The notes beneath the pieces were generated by a model that searched no databases, was not told the origin of the DNA, and saw only the letters and a list, made by a program, of their open reading frames with translations. A stretch of 58,840 nucleotides of DNA, from NCBI RefSeq assembly GCF_001015195.1, contig NZ_LDES01000022.1, positions 111,657 to 170,496 on the forward strand, read 5' to 3'. Shown here piece by piece: positions 1 through 8,368 of the stretch. The position numbers were made by a program, and so were the translations under genes. Source of the DNA: Sphingomonas sp. Y57 (GTDB lineage Bacteria; Pseudomonadota; Alphaproteobacteria; Sphingomonadales; Sphingomonadaceae). The first letter of the stretch is position 1, and every line of letters begins with the position of its first letter.

Positions 1-40
1 TCTCGGGACAGAGGAGATGGGGCCGAGGCAGGAGCCATCT

Positions 41-66
41 GAGATGCCGGCCTCCGCCGGCATGAC
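41..66. repeat. Right arm of a dispersed paired-arm repeat
   Basis: A short inverted unit (GCCGG, CTCC, CCGGC) followed by ATGACGG lies just downstream of the BtuF-like gene. It matches the right arm of the repeats at 33155-33246 and 56199-56289. The preceding bases 1-40 resemble the inner spacer of the same family, so the left arm probably lies outside the window. No gene is visible in positions 1-101. Confidence 0.6.
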
Positions 67-101
67 GGTGAATGGACCGTCCGATTAACAGTCGGATGCC
101 C

Positions 102-944
102 CTATCTCCGCCCGTCCGCCCGCTCGACCCCGCGGTATAGCGTCGCCATCGCATCGGGGTAGGACGGGCCGCCGCACGTGGTCAGCGCCTCGGGGATGAC
201 GATGCGCCGTCCCGGCGGAACCGCGCGGCGAAGCAGCGGGTGCTGGAGAAGCTCGGTTCCCTTGTCGCGAACCTGGTCGCCATTCTCGACGAGCAGGAAG
301 TCGGGCCGCGCCACCGCCATTTCCTCCAGCGAGAGGCGCGACAGCATCGGCCGGTTGAGCCGGGTAGCGAGATTGGCCAGTCCGGCACGGCGTATCATCT
401 CGTCAATCAGAGTCCCTTGCCCGGTCAGGAAGCCGCGTCGCTGATAATAGGCCGCCACCCGGCCCCGCCCAGGCGGCGGCCCCAGCGCCTGCAACCGGGC
501 GCGCATCGCCGCGATCAGCGCCTCTCCGCGCTGGGGGTGGCCGACCTCGGCGGCGATGGTGCGCGCGGTCCGCTCGATGCTGGCGAAGCTGTCGGCCCAT
601 CCTATGTCTACCAGCCGCACCTTGCGGCTGCGGAGTACCGCCAGCGCCGCAGGGGTACCGAAACCGGAGGTGAAGACGAGGTCGGGCTTCAGCGTCAGCA
701 TCTCCTCGGCGCTGCCGCGCACCCCCGGGAAGCGCCGCGCCTTCGCCACGCCCCACGACATCGCGGGATCGTGGGAGAAGCGGTTGAGCGCGACGATCTG
801 GCCCGGGTCGGCCAGCAGCAGCAGATACTGGTCGGCGCAGAGGCTGAGCGAGACGATCCGCCGCGGCGCGGCCGACAGCGGGCCGGCCACGGCCAGCGCC
901 AGCGACAGCCCCGCCAGGAGTCGGCCAAGATTTCGGAACCGCAT
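102..944 (-). CDS. BtuF/FepB-type periplasmic metal-chelate binding protein
   Basis: This encodes a 280-residue periplasmic substrate-binding protein of the helical-backbone metal-receptor family (COG0614) for a vitamin B12, heme or iron-chelate importer. The start at 944 is chosen because it opens a signal peptide: a basic n-region, then a leucine/alanine-rich segment ending near residue 25 in LSAAP. The mature protein begins with RRIVSLSLCADQYLLLL, the usual opening of this family. Any in-frame extension upstream would run through the divergent permease gene. The gene lies head to head with the permease and ATPase genes at 990-2788, and the 45-bp gap must carry both promoters. No cobalamin riboswitch is visible, so the ligand (cobalamin or ferric chelate) is undecided. 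Confidence 0.85.
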   Translation of the reverse strand: MRFRNLGRLLAGLSLALAVAGPLSAAPRRIVSLSLCADQYLLLLADPGQIVALNRFSHDPAMSWGVAKARRFPGVRGSAEEMLTLKPDLVFTSGFGTPAALAVLRSRKVRLVDIGWADSFASIERTARTIAAEVGHPQRGEALIAAMRARLQALGPPPGRGRVAAYYQRRGFLTGQGTLIDEMIRRAGLANLATRLNRPMLSRLSLEEMAVARPDFLLVENGDQVRDKGTELLQHPLLRRAVPPGRRIVIPEALTTCGGPSYPDAMATLYRGVERADGRR

Positions 945-989
945 CGGCTTCTCATTCGGAGAAGGGCCCGCTAGGGTCAAGCCGCCCCG

Positions 990-1994
990 ATGAGCACGAC
1001 CTTCCCAAAGCGCCTGATCCTGATCGCCGCGCTGGCCGGCGCCGCGCTGCTGCTTGCCGTCGGCTCGCTGCTGACCGGGCCGACGCGCTTCGGATCGGGC
1101 GAGATCGCCGCGATCCTGGCGGGCGGCGGCGATCCGGTGCTGCGCGCCGTGCTCCTCGAACTGCGCTTGCCGCGCGCCCTCCTCGGCCTGCTGGTCGGCG
1201 GAATGCTCGGCCTCGGCGGGGCCGTCCTGCAGGGCTATCTGCGCAATCCGCTCGCCGAGCCCTCGGTGCTCGGCACCTCGAACGTCGCGGCGCTCGGCGC
1301 GGTGATCGCACTCTATTTCGGGATCGCCCAGGCCCATCCACTGGCGCTGCCGCTGCTGGCTGTCGCGGGCGCGCTGCTCGGCCTCGCGCCGCTGCTGCTG
1401 CTCGCCGGGCGCGCCGAAAGTCCGCTATCGCTGATCCTCGCCGGGATCGCGGTCGGCACGCTCGGCGGCGCCGGGATCAGCCTCGCGCTCAACCTCGCGC
1501 CCAATCCCTTCGCGGCGATGGAGATCATGAGCTGGCTGATGGGATCGCTGGAGGATCGCTCATTCCAGCACTTCTGGCTGGCACTGCCCTGCATCGCTAT
1601 CGGCGCCGCGCTGCTGTTGTGGAATGCCCGTGCGCTCGACGCGCTGACGCTGGGCGAGGATGCCGCGCGGACGCTCGGCGTCGACCTGCGCGCGCTGCGC
1701 TGGCGGCTGCTCGCCGGGGTCGCGATCGGCGTCGGCGGCGCGGTCGCGGTGTCGGGCGCGATCGGCTTCGTCGGCCTGATCGTACCCCACCTGCTGCGTC
1801 CGCTCACCGATCGTTCGCCCTCCGCGCTGCTGCTGCCGTCGGCGCTCGGCGGCGCGGCGCTGCTCAGCGCGGCCGACATCGCGGTGCGGGTGATCCCGAC
1901 CGCCGACAGCGAGCTGCGGCTAGGCGTCCTCACCTCGCTGCTGGGCGTCCCCGTCTTCCTCTACCATATGGTGCGGGAGCGCCGGCTATGGTGA
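990..1994 (+). CDS. FecCD/BtuC-family ABC importer permease
   Basis: This is a 334-residue inner-membrane permease of the FecCD/BtuC family, with about ten hydrophobic segments, the family's normal length. Diagnostic stretches are GGAVLQGYLRNPLAEPSVLG near residues 75-95 and GAIGFVGLIVPHLLRPLTD near 255-275; the latter precedes the coupling helix that contacts the ATPase. It would form a homodimer and pass the ligand delivered by the divergent binding protein. Its stop codon overlaps the start of the ATPase gene (CTATGGTGA), so the two are translationally coupled. The substrate cannot be read from the sequence. Confidence 0.9.
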   Translation: MSTTFPKRLILIAALAGAALLLAVGSLLTGPTRFGSGEIAAILAGGGDPVLRAVLLELRLPRALLGLLVGGMLGLGGAVLQGYLRNPLAEPSVLGTSNVAALGAVIALYFGIAQAHPLALPLLAVAGALLGLAPLLLLAGRAESPLSLILAGIAVGTLGGAGISLALNLAPNPFAAMEIMSWLMGSLEDRSFQHFWLALPCIAIGAALLLWNARALDALTLGEDAARTLGVDLRALRWRLLAGVAIGVGGAVAVSGAIGFVGLIVPHLLRPLTDRSPSALLLPSALGGAALLSAADIAVRVIPTADSELRLGVLTSLLGVPVFLYHMVRERRLW

Positions 1995-2788
1995 CCCTGT
2001 CGATCGAGGCCTTGCGGATCGATCTCGGCGGCCGCGCGATCCTGCACGGTATCGACGCCGAGCTGCGCTCGGGCAGCCTGGTCGGCGTCATCGGCCCAAA
2101 TGGCGCCGGCAAGTCCACACTCGCGCGGGCCGTGGCCGGCTTGCTGCGCTCCGGGGCCGGGCGCGTCGCGGTCGACGGAACCAATGTCCGGGCCTTTTCG
2201 TCCGCCGATCTCGGCCGCCGCATCGCCTATCTGCCGCAAGGGCAGACGGTGCACTGGCCGCTGACGGCCGAACGGCTGGTCGCGCTCGGCCGCCTGCCCC
2301 ATCTCGCGCCCTTCTCCGCCATGGCGCGCGCGGATCGCGACGCGGTCGAGCGGGCAATGGCGCGGGCCGACATAGGCGGCCTGCGTGATCGCGTCGTCAC
2401 CGAATTGTCGGGTGGCGAGCGGGCCCGCGTGCTGATCGCCCGCGCGCTCGCGGCCGAGGCGCAGGTGCTGGTGGTCGACGAGCCGCTCGCCGCGCTCGAC
2501 CCGGGCCACCAGCTCGAACTCATGGACCTGATGCGCACCGAGGCGGAAGCCGGGGCTCTCGTCCTGCTGATTCTCCACGACCTGGCGATGGCGGCGCGCT
2601 TCTGTGACCGGCTGCTTCTACTGCACGAAGGGCGGCTGGTCGCGGACGGCGAACCCGGCGCGGTGCTGACGCCCGAATATTTGAGCGATTGCTATAATAT
2701 TCGTGCCTGGACCGGCACGATCGAAGGTCAGGCGGTTGTGCTGCCGATCGAACGGTCATCCCCGCCCGGCGCGGCGAAGCTGAGATAG
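1988..2788 (+). CDS. Metal-chelate ABC importer ATP-binding protein
   Basis: This 266-residue ABC ATPase is the FecE/BtuD-type partner of the preceding permease. Walker A GPNGAGKST is at about residues 36-44, a Q-loop LPQG near 81, the signature LSGGERAR near 140, Walker B VLVVDEPLAALD near 160 and the switch His in ILHD near 195. The start at 1988 overlaps the permease stop by 7 bases. The 3' end runs 61 bases into the opposite-strand glycosyltransferase gene, so the two are convergent and overlapping. All catalytic motifs are intact. Substrate: cobalamin, heme or iron chelate. Confidence 0.9.
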   Translation: MVTLSIEALRIDLGGRAILHGIDAELRSGSLVGVIGPNGAGKSTLARAVAGLLRSGAGRVAVDGTNVRAFSSADLGRRIAYLPQGQTVHWPLTAERLVALGRLPHLAPFSAMARADRDAVERAMARADIGGLRDRVVTELSGGERARVLIARALAAEAQVLVVDEPLAALDPGHQLELMDLMRTEAEAGALVLLILHDLAMAARFCDRLLLLHEGRLVADGEPGAVLTPEYLSDCYNIRAWTGTIEGQAVVLPIERSSPPGAAKLR

Positions 2789-3681
2789 GCAAGCCGCCGC
2801 ACCTCGCGCCGCCCGCGCACGACGGTGGCAAGGATCAGCCCGCTGAACAGGTTGAGGAAGGCGAGGATCATCAGCCCGGTGGCGAGCAAGGCCGTCGGCA
2901 GGCGCGGCACCAGCCCGGTCTGGAGATAGGTGATGCCCAGCGGGATGGCGAGGAGCACGGCGAACAGCGCCAGAGCAGCCGCTATCACCCCGAAGAAAAG
3001 CATCGGCTTTTCGATCCGGAACAGCGTCCCGATCGTCCAGAGGATGCGCCACCCGTCGCGATAGGTCGACAGCTTCGACGCCGATCCCTCGGGCCGCGCG
3101 CCATATTGGGTGACCAGTTCGCCGACCGGCATCTGCAGCTCCAGCGCGTGGATGCTGATCTCGGTCTCGATCTCGAAACCCGCCGAGAGCACCGGGAAAC
3201 TCTTCACGAACCGTCGCGAGAAAACCCGGTAACCCGATAGAATATCGGAAAAAGTCCGACCGAACAGGCGCGCCAGAAGGCCGGTCAGCATGCGGTTGCC
3301 CAGACGGTGGCCGCGCCGATAGGCAGCCTCAACCTCCGACTTGCGCGCGCCGACCACCATGTCGAGCCGCTCGTCGAGCATCATCCGGATCATCTCCGGC
3401 GCGGCCGCGGCGTCATAGGTCGCGTCGCCATCGGCCATCACATAGATATCGGCCTCGACGTCGGAGAACATCCGCCGTACGACATGGCCCTTGCCCTGCA
3501 TCCGCTCCGTCCGGACGATCGCGCCGGCGGCGCGCGCGACTTCGACGGTGCGATCGCGGCTATTGTTGTCGAACACATAGATGCGCGCATCGGGCAAGGC
3601 GCGGCGAAACCCGGCAATCGTCGCGCCGATCGCCGCTTCCTCGTTATAACAGGGCAGGATAACGGCGATATCGGGCTTCAT
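2728..3681 (-). CDS. Membrane-anchored family 2 glycosyltransferase (GtrB/DPM1-like)
   Basis: A 317-residue GT2 glycosyltransferase. The N-terminal catalytic domain opens with DIAVILPCYNEEAAIG and has VFDNNSRD near 37-43 and the acidic metal/nucleotide-sugar motif MADGD near 82-86. Two hydrophobic helices at the C-terminus (about 228-255 and 265-295) anchor it in the inner membrane, as in polyprenyl-phosphate sugar transferases. The start at 3681 was chosen because CYNEE then falls at residues 11-15, as in the family. It lies 31 bases downstream of a polytopic membrane protein on the same strand, probably one operon. A likely role is making a lipid-linked sugar used by that neighbour; the sugar is unknown. 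Confidence 0.85.
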   Translation of the reverse strand: MKPDIAVILPCYNEEAAIGATIAGFRRALPDARIYVFDNNSRDRTVEVARAAGAIVRTERMQGKGHVVRRMFSDVEADIYVMADGDATYDAAAAPEMIRMMLDERLDMVVGARKSEVEAAYRRGHRLGNRMLTGLLARLFGRTFSDILSGYRVFSRRFVKSFPVLSAGFEIETEISIHALELQMPVGELVTQYGARPEGSASKLSTYRDGWRILWTIGTLFRIEKPMLFFGVIAAALALFAVLLAIPLGITYLQTGLVPRLPTALLATGLMILAFLNLFSGLILATVVRGRREVRRLAYLSFAAPGGDDRSIGSTTA

Positions 3682-3712
3682 GACGGCCTGATAGCCGGGC
3701 CCGCGGGGCTTG

Positions 3713-5200
3713 TCATCCGTCCGTCGCGCACGGTTCGGGGTCTCCGCGCCAGAGCAGCCCCGCGATGATCGCGGCGAGCGGCAGCAGCCAGATGATCCGC
3801 GCCTGATAGCGCGCCTGCGGCTCGGATATGCCGCCGCCGAGCAGCGCATTGACCGCGAGCGCGACGACGATCAGCAGCAGCCACAGGCGCAGGTCGTCAC
3901 GCCTTTCGCCGCCCCGCCGCGCGTCGATCGCCAGCCAGGCCAGCAGCAGCAGGATCGCGGCGACGATAGCCCCCTGTTGCAGCCGCGCGATCGCCGGCTG
4001 CGGCCACAGCCCCTGTCCGCCGAGGCTTGCCTGCAGGGCCGCGCGCTCACGCGGCGGCAGCGCCGGCCAGCAATGCGGGCCCATGGTGCACGAATAGTTG
4101 AGCAGGTCGGCCTCGATGTCGATCGCCTGCCGCCAGCCATTGCGGAGGATGGCCGTTCCCTGCGCCACGGGATGGTCCGCCAGTACAGCGGTGGCGAAGG
4201 CTTTGTCTTCGGCCGACAGCGCCCGGCGCGTCGCCGCGTCGGCAAACATATAGCCGCCCTTCGCGGGATCATGCGACCAGAGCAGGTCCGCCGCCATCAC
4301 CTCGGTGCGCCCGGCCCAGGCGCAGGCGGCGAAACCCGCCTCGGGACAATGGCGGCGCAGATAATCGAGGCCGGGCCCATCCGCCATGAAGCGTGCGGTG
4401 AGCAACGGCACGAGCAACGGCTTGCGGCCGAACACCTGCTCGACGACGGCCGAGGTGAGCAGAACCGACCCGATGCCGGCGGCGAGGATCAGCAGCGTCG
4501 GCACCACCGGCGCAGCGGTTCGCGCGCGCGGCCAGCCCCGGGCCAGCGCCCAGATCGCCAGCATCGCCGCCATCGCCGCGACGATCAGGATATGGGTAAG
4601 GTGGGCGACGACCGAGAGCAGCAACAGCGTGAACAGCCCCATCCGCTCGCCCCGCGCCAGCCGCCCCCGGTCGATCACGAGCAGCAGGAAGGCGAGGATG
4701 CCGATCCCGGCGAGCAGGTCGGGCATCAGCAGGCCGGTGAAATAGGGCAAGGCGGTGACCGCCGACAGCAGCAGCACCGTCCCCGCGACGATCGCCGGTC
4801 GGGCAAGACCGAACAGGCGCAGCGCCATACGGATCAGCCAATAGGCGACCGCGGCCTGCGCGACGACGAACAGCCAGAAGCGGCTGAACAGGTAGCTGAC
4901 CCACAGCAGCGCCCCGAAATAGGGCGAGCGACCCGCCATGATGCTCTCGGTGGCTAGGTCGTTGCCGCGCGCTCCAATATGGTGGTCGGTGTCGTGCGCC
5001 TTCCCCCCAGGTTCGAGCGAACGGCGATAATGCTCGGTCCATTCCGTACGGATGCGCTCGCCTGAAAAGATATAGGCCGCACTGTCGGCGGCGCGGACAT
5101 AAGCGGTGCTGTCGGGGAAATAGAAGGGCTGCCCATTGATAAAGGCGGGCCAGGCCAGCGCCAGCACGCAGCCCAGATGGAACAGCCATCGCTGAAGCAC
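3713..5200 (-). CDS. Polytopic membrane protein, possible GT-C glycosyltransferase
   Basis: This encodes a 495-residue protein with roughly ten to twelve hydrophobic segments. After the first helix comes a long non-cytoplasmic loop containing NGQPFYFPDSTAY near 23-35. Early acidic residues in such a loop are typical of GT-C transferases that use polyprenyl-phosphate sugars, but I do not recognise a defined family. The downstream gene encodes a GT2 enzyme of the type that makes such donors. I infer a two-gene module that glycosylates a surface polymer or lipid. Function is unproven. Confidence 0.6.
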   Translation of the reverse strand: MLQRWLFHLGCVLALAWPAFINGQPFYFPDSTAYVRAADSAAYIFSGERIRTEWTEHYRRSLEPGGKAHDTDHHIGARGNDLATESIMAGRSPYFGALLWVSYLFSRFWLFVVAQAAVAYWLIRMALRLFGLARPAIVAGTVLLLSAVTALPYFTGLLMPDLLAGIGILAFLLLVIDRGRLARGERMGLFTLLLLSVVAHLTHILIVAAMAAMLAIWALARGWPRARTAAPVVPTLLILAAGIGSVLLTSAVVEQVFGRKPLLVPLLTARFMADGPGLDYLRRHCPEAGFAACAWAGRTEVMAADLLWSHDPAKGGYMFADAATRRALSAEDKAFATAVLADHPVAQGTAILRNGWRQAIDIEADLLNYSCTMGPHCWPALPPRERAALQASLGGQGLWPQPAIARLQQGAIVAAILLLLAWLAIDARRGGERRDDLRLWLLLIVVALAVNALLGGGISEPQARYQARIIWLLPLAAIIAGLLWRGDPEPCATDG

Positions 5201-5288
5201 CGCCGATCCCTGCTGCTGCCAACCCCCGGAGCGTCATCCGGGATTAGCGATGGCTTTGCAACCGATGTTGGGGCAGCAGGGATGCAGG

Positions 5289-6179
5289 ATGCATGAAGAT
5301 TACAATCTGTTCGTCACCATCGTCGAGGCCGGCAGCCTGTCGGCGGCCGGCCGCCGGCTGCGCATCTCCCCGGCGATGGTTTCGAAACGTCTCGCCCGGC
5401 TGGAGGCGCGGTTGGGGGCTACGCTGGTCCACCGCACCACCCGGCGGCTGCTGCTTACCGATGTCGGCCAGGGCTTCTATGAGGACGCGAACCGCATCCT
5501 CGACGCGGTCCGCAGCGCCGAGGCGCGCGTCGCGGGCCGCGTGGGGCAGCCGGGCGGCCAGTTGCGGGTCTCCGCCCCCACCTCGTTCGGGCGGATGCAC
5601 GTCGCGCCCTATCTCCACGCCTTTCTGGACCGCTATCCCCGGATCGAGCTGTCGCTTGATCTCGACGACGGCTTCGTCGACCTGCTCGGCGAACGGATCG
5701 ACGTCGCGATCCGCATCGCCACCTGCCCCGAAGGATCGCTGGTCGCGCATCACCTCGCCGAAAATCGCCGCATTCTCTGTGCCGCCCCGGCCTATCTCGC
5801 AGCGCACGGGATGCCTGAAACCATCGCCGACCTCAGCCGGCACCGGCTGCTCGCCGCCGATCACCAATTCCCCTGGCGGCTCGAAGGGCCCGACGGCCCC
5901 GTCGGCTTCGACGGGGTAAGCACGGTCCGCACCAATTCGAGCGAGGTCGCGCGCGAACTGACCATCGCAGGGCTCGGCATCGCCCTTCGATCGACCTGGG
6001 ATGTCGGCCCGGCGCTGCGGGACGGATCGCTGGTCCGGATCCTGCCGGAGATCAGCGGTGCGACCGACGTCGCCATCTACGCCGTGCAGCCGCGCGGCAC
6101 CGCCGGCGCACCGAATGCCGTCGCCTTCGTCGATCATTTCCGGGCGCTCTTCTCGCCGGTGCCGCCCTGGGATAGGTGA
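5289..6179 (+). CDS. LysR-family transcriptional regulator
   Basis: A 296-residue LysR-type regulator. The winged helix-turn-helix covers about residues 3-62 (SLSAAGRRLRISPAMVSKRL), followed by a linker helix and a two-lobed effector domain starting near 88. The start at 5289 (MHEDYNLF) is preferred over an ATG 39 bases upstream because family members begin a few residues before the first helix and CAGGG sits at a reasonable distance. It belongs to the CrgA-like subgroup by its LRVSAPTSFGRMHVAPYL segment. It diverges from the membrane-protein operon across an 88-bp gap. Its effector and targets are unknown. Confidence 0.88.
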   Translation: MHEDYNLFVTIVEAGSLSAAGRRLRISPAMVSKRLARLEARLGATLVHRTTRRLLLTDVGQGFYEDANRILDAVRSAEARVAGRVGQPGGQLRVSAPTSFGRMHVAPYLHAFLDRYPRIELSLDLDDGFVDLLGERIDVAIRIATCPEGSLVAHHLAENRRILCAAPAYLAAHGMPETIADLSRHRLLAADHQFPWRLEGPDGPVGFDGVSTVRTNSSEVARELTIAGLGIALRSTWDVGPALRDGSLVRILPEISGATDVAIYAVQPRGTAGAPNAVAFVDHFRALFSPVPPWDR

Positions 6180-6184
6180 CGGTC

Positions 6185-6925
6185 ATGCTTGAAGAACTTC
6201 GCGATATCATGGCGCGGCTGCGCGACCCCGCAACGGGCTGCCCCTGGGACGTCGAACAGGATTTCCGCACCATCGCCCCCTACACGATCGAGGAGGCCTA
6301 TGAGGTCGCCGACGCAATCGAGCGCGACGACATGGCGGCGCTGCGCGACGAGCTCGGCGATCTCCAGCTCCAGGTCGTCTTCCATGCGCGCATGGCGGAG
6401 GAGGCCGGCGCATTCGACCTGAAGGACGTCCTGGATTCCATCAGCGCGAAGATGATCCGCCGTCATCCCCATGTGTTCGGCGACGGCGCGAGTCCGGGCT
6501 GGGAGGAGATCAAGGCCGCCGAGCGCGCGGGCGCTTCGGAGGATATGAGCGCGCTTGCCGGCGTGGCGTCCGCCCTGCCTGCCCTGCTCCGCGCCGAGAA
6601 GCTCCAGAAGCGCGCCGCGCGGACCGGCTTCGACTGGCCCGATCCCGAGGGTGCGCGCGACAAGGTCACGGAGGAGATCGACGAGGTCCGCGCGGCCGCG
6701 ACGGACGCCAACCGCTTCGAGGAGATGGGTGACCTGCTGTTCGCGGTGGTCAACTGGTCGCGCAAGCTCGGCATCGATCCCGAAGCGGCGCTGCGCGCGG
6801 CCAACCTCAAATTCGAGAGGCGCTTCCGTGCGATGGAGGAGATGGCTGGCGACGGCTTTGCGGGCCTGACGCTCGACGACAAGGAAGAGCTCTGGGTGCG
6901 AGCCAAGAGCGAAGAGACGCGCTGA
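6185..6925 (+). CDS. mazG: MazG nucleoside triphosphate pyrophosphohydrolase
   Basis: This 246-residue MazG hydrolyses (d)NTPs to monophosphates and pyrophosphate, a cytosolic nucleotide-pool role. The N-terminal repeat has LRDPATGCPWDVEQ near 12-25, TIEEAYEVADAIERDD near 36-51 and DELGDLQLQVVFHARM near 57-72, which supply the acidic metal ligands. A second repeat (TEEIDEVRAA, EEMGDLLFAVVNW) occupies about 161-205. An in-frame GTG at 6176 overlaps the LysR stop; I chose the ATG at 6185 from alignment with MazG N-termini. Both copies of the acidic helices are intact. Confidence 0.93.
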   Translation: MLEELRDIMARLRDPATGCPWDVEQDFRTIAPYTIEEAYEVADAIERDDMAALRDELGDLQLQVVFHARMAEEAGAFDLKDVLDSISAKMIRRHPHVFGDGASPGWEEIKAAERAGASEDMSALAGVASALPALLRAEKLQKRAARTGFDWPDPEGARDKVTEEIDEVRAAATDANRFEEMGDLLFAVVNWSRKLGIDPEAALRAANLKFERRFRAMEEMAGDGFAGLTLDDKEELWVRAKSEETR

Positions 6926-6999
6926 TCCAACTCCGCCGGGCGGCAGCCGCCTTCATGCCGTCCGCCTGATACCAGGAAATTCCCTACTGTTTTTGGTGT

Positions 7000-7015
7000 C
7001 GTGATTATCGTCACG
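7000..7015. promoter_or_regulatory. Inverted repeat upstream of the peptide cassette
   Basis: CGTGA and TCACG arms flank a six-base spacer about 155 bases before the peptide gene. The 243-bp region between mazG and the peptide gene is visibly richer in A/T than its surroundings and has no convincing open frame. It could hold the cassette's promoter and an operator. No sigma-factor boxes were assigned with confidence. Confidence 0.3.
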
Positions 7016-7168
7016 CGCCCCATATTGCCATCATGTCTATCACATCCTTCAGCTATCCTGAAAAGGGCACCGTCAATGTCAAGCGATGATCAGATGATAT
7101 CGCACGACACTTGTCCTTCATCTCGATAGCCGACACCGGCACCGTCCGGTTTTTCACAGGAGATGGTC

Positions 7169-7381
7169 ATGGGACGCTTTAATACCACAAAGCAGTTCTC
7201 GGCAGTACTTGGCATGCAGCGCCAATCGATCAAGCAGCTTAACGAGCTCGTCGCGAAGGTCGCGGGCCTTGCCGGCTGCGAAGGTTGCGGCCGCCTCGCC
7301 TATATCGATCTGCACTTCCACGACGATCCGATCGCGGAGTTCAAGGACATCGTGATTTCCCAGGGAATGAGGGGTTTCTAA
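7169..7381 (+). CDS. Putative RiPP precursor peptide for an MNIO enzyme
   Basis: This encodes a 70-residue peptide that I do not recognise as a named family. The start at 7169 is chosen because AGGAG at 7158-7162 has proper 6-base spacing there, whereas an ATG at 7163 abuts it. Residues 1-35 are a polar, amphipathic leader-like segment (TTKQFSAVLGMQRQSIKQL). A short Gly/Cys element, AGCEGCGRL, follows, and then an acidic, histidine-bearing tail with DLHFHDDP near 50-57. It has no signal peptide or membrane segment. It lies 30 bases before a DUF692/MNIO enzyme, the standard arrangement of RiPP precursors modified at Cys or Asp. It does not look like BufA, methanobactin or TglA-type precursors. 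The precursor role is inferred from context. Confidence 0.75.
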   Translation: MGRFNTTKQFSAVLGMQRQSIKQLNELVAKVAGLAGCEGCGRLAYIDLHFHDDPIAEFKDIVISQGMRGF

Positions 7382-7411
7382 GCCTTCGTTTCACACCCTG
7401 GGGCAATCGAT

Positions 7412-8368
7412 ATGACGACCTGCGATGCGAACCGGGTCGCGGATCGGGACATCTGGCGCAGGCCCCCTCCCCTGGGAGTGGGCCTGCCCTATCTCCCGGG
7501 TCTCGATGCGGCCCTCTACAAATCCGGATTGATCGACTTCGTCGAAATCACGCCGGATATATTATGCCGCCCCCGCTATGGAGCGCCCGGCATGGTGCTC
7601 GACATGGGCCTGCTCGACACCGCACGGGATGTCTGCGGCGGTCTCCCCATCGTCGTCCATGGCGTCGAGTTGTCCATCGGTTCGGCGGGCAGTTGGAACA
7701 ACCATTATGTCGCGATGCTGGAGTCCTTCCAACAGGAATGGCCTTTCGCGTGGCACAGCGAGCATCTGCACTTCCAAACGATCGACATGGGTGATGGATG
7801 CGGTGAACGCGATATCGGCGTTCCCCTGCCCCTGCCGTTCACCCGGGCGGCGATCGCGACGGTCGCAAACCGCACCCGTCGGCTGAACGCCACCTTCGAC
7901 GTTCCCTTTCTGCTCGAGAATAGTGCCCATTATCTCGGCCGCCTTCCCCGTGCCGACGGCATCGAGGATGAGGCGCACTTCCTCAACGGTATGGCGGAAG
8001 CCGGCGATTGCGGCTTTCTCCTCGACCTGCACAATCTCCATTGCAACGAGGTCAATAACGGCGACGATGCCGCGGGGTTGATCGATGCCCTCCGTCTCGA
8101 CCGGGTCGGTGAAATCCACATCGCCGGCGGCCGCTGGTCGGACGGCTTCCGCCTCGATTCGCATGATGGCCGGCCCCCGCAACCGGTCTGGGCGCTGCTG
8201 GACGAGGTGCTTCCGCGCTGCCCACATGTCGGCGGCGTCGTTTTCGAGATCATGGCCGACCACGCGCTGCGGCTCGGTTCCGAGGCTATCGCCGAGGAGT
8301 TGTGCCGGCTCCGCGCCATCTGGACGCGGCACAAGGCCGGCGCGAAAGCCGATCCATGTCTCGCCTGA
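7412..8368 (+). CDS. DUF692/MNIO-family iron-dependent peptide-modifying enzyme
   Basis: A 318-residue TIM-barrel protein of the DUF692 family (multinuclear non-heme iron-dependent oxidative enzymes: MbnB, TglH, BufB). Family motifs occur in order: GVGLPYLP at 22-29, DFVEITPD at 42-49, VVHGVELSIG at 81-90, WHSEHLHF at 114-121, LLEN at 167-170, LLDLHNLHCN at 203-212, VGEIHIAGG at 232-240, LDSHDG at 248-253 and FEI near 279. His83, His115, Glu117, His118, Glu169, Asn170, Asp205, His207, His236, Asp249 and Glu279 are candidate iron ligands, all present. Known members oxidise Cys or Asp residues of a precursor peptide. It overlaps the partner gene by 13 bases. The product chemistry is not predictable. 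Confidence 0.9.
   Translation: MTTCDANRVADRDIWRRPPPLGVGLPYLPGLDAALYKSGLIDFVEITPDILCRPRYGAPGMVLDMGLLDTARDVCGGLPIVVHGVELSIGSAGSWNNHYVAMLESFQQEWPFAWHSEHLHFQTIDMGDGCGERDIGVPLPLPFTRAAIATVANRTRRLNATFDVPFLLENSAHYLGRLPRADGIEDEAHFLNGMAEAGDCGFLLDLHNLHCNEVNNGDDAAGLIDALRLDRVGEIHIAGGRWSDGFRLDSHDGRPPQPVWALLDEVLPRCPHVGGVVFEIMADHALRLGSEAIAEELCRLRAIWTRHKAGAKADPCLA

Noticed and set aside
945-989. Cobalamin riboswitch upstream of the BtuF/BtuC genes
   Set aside because: The divergent gap is only 45 bases, too short for the riboswitch, and no B12-box-like sequence is seen.
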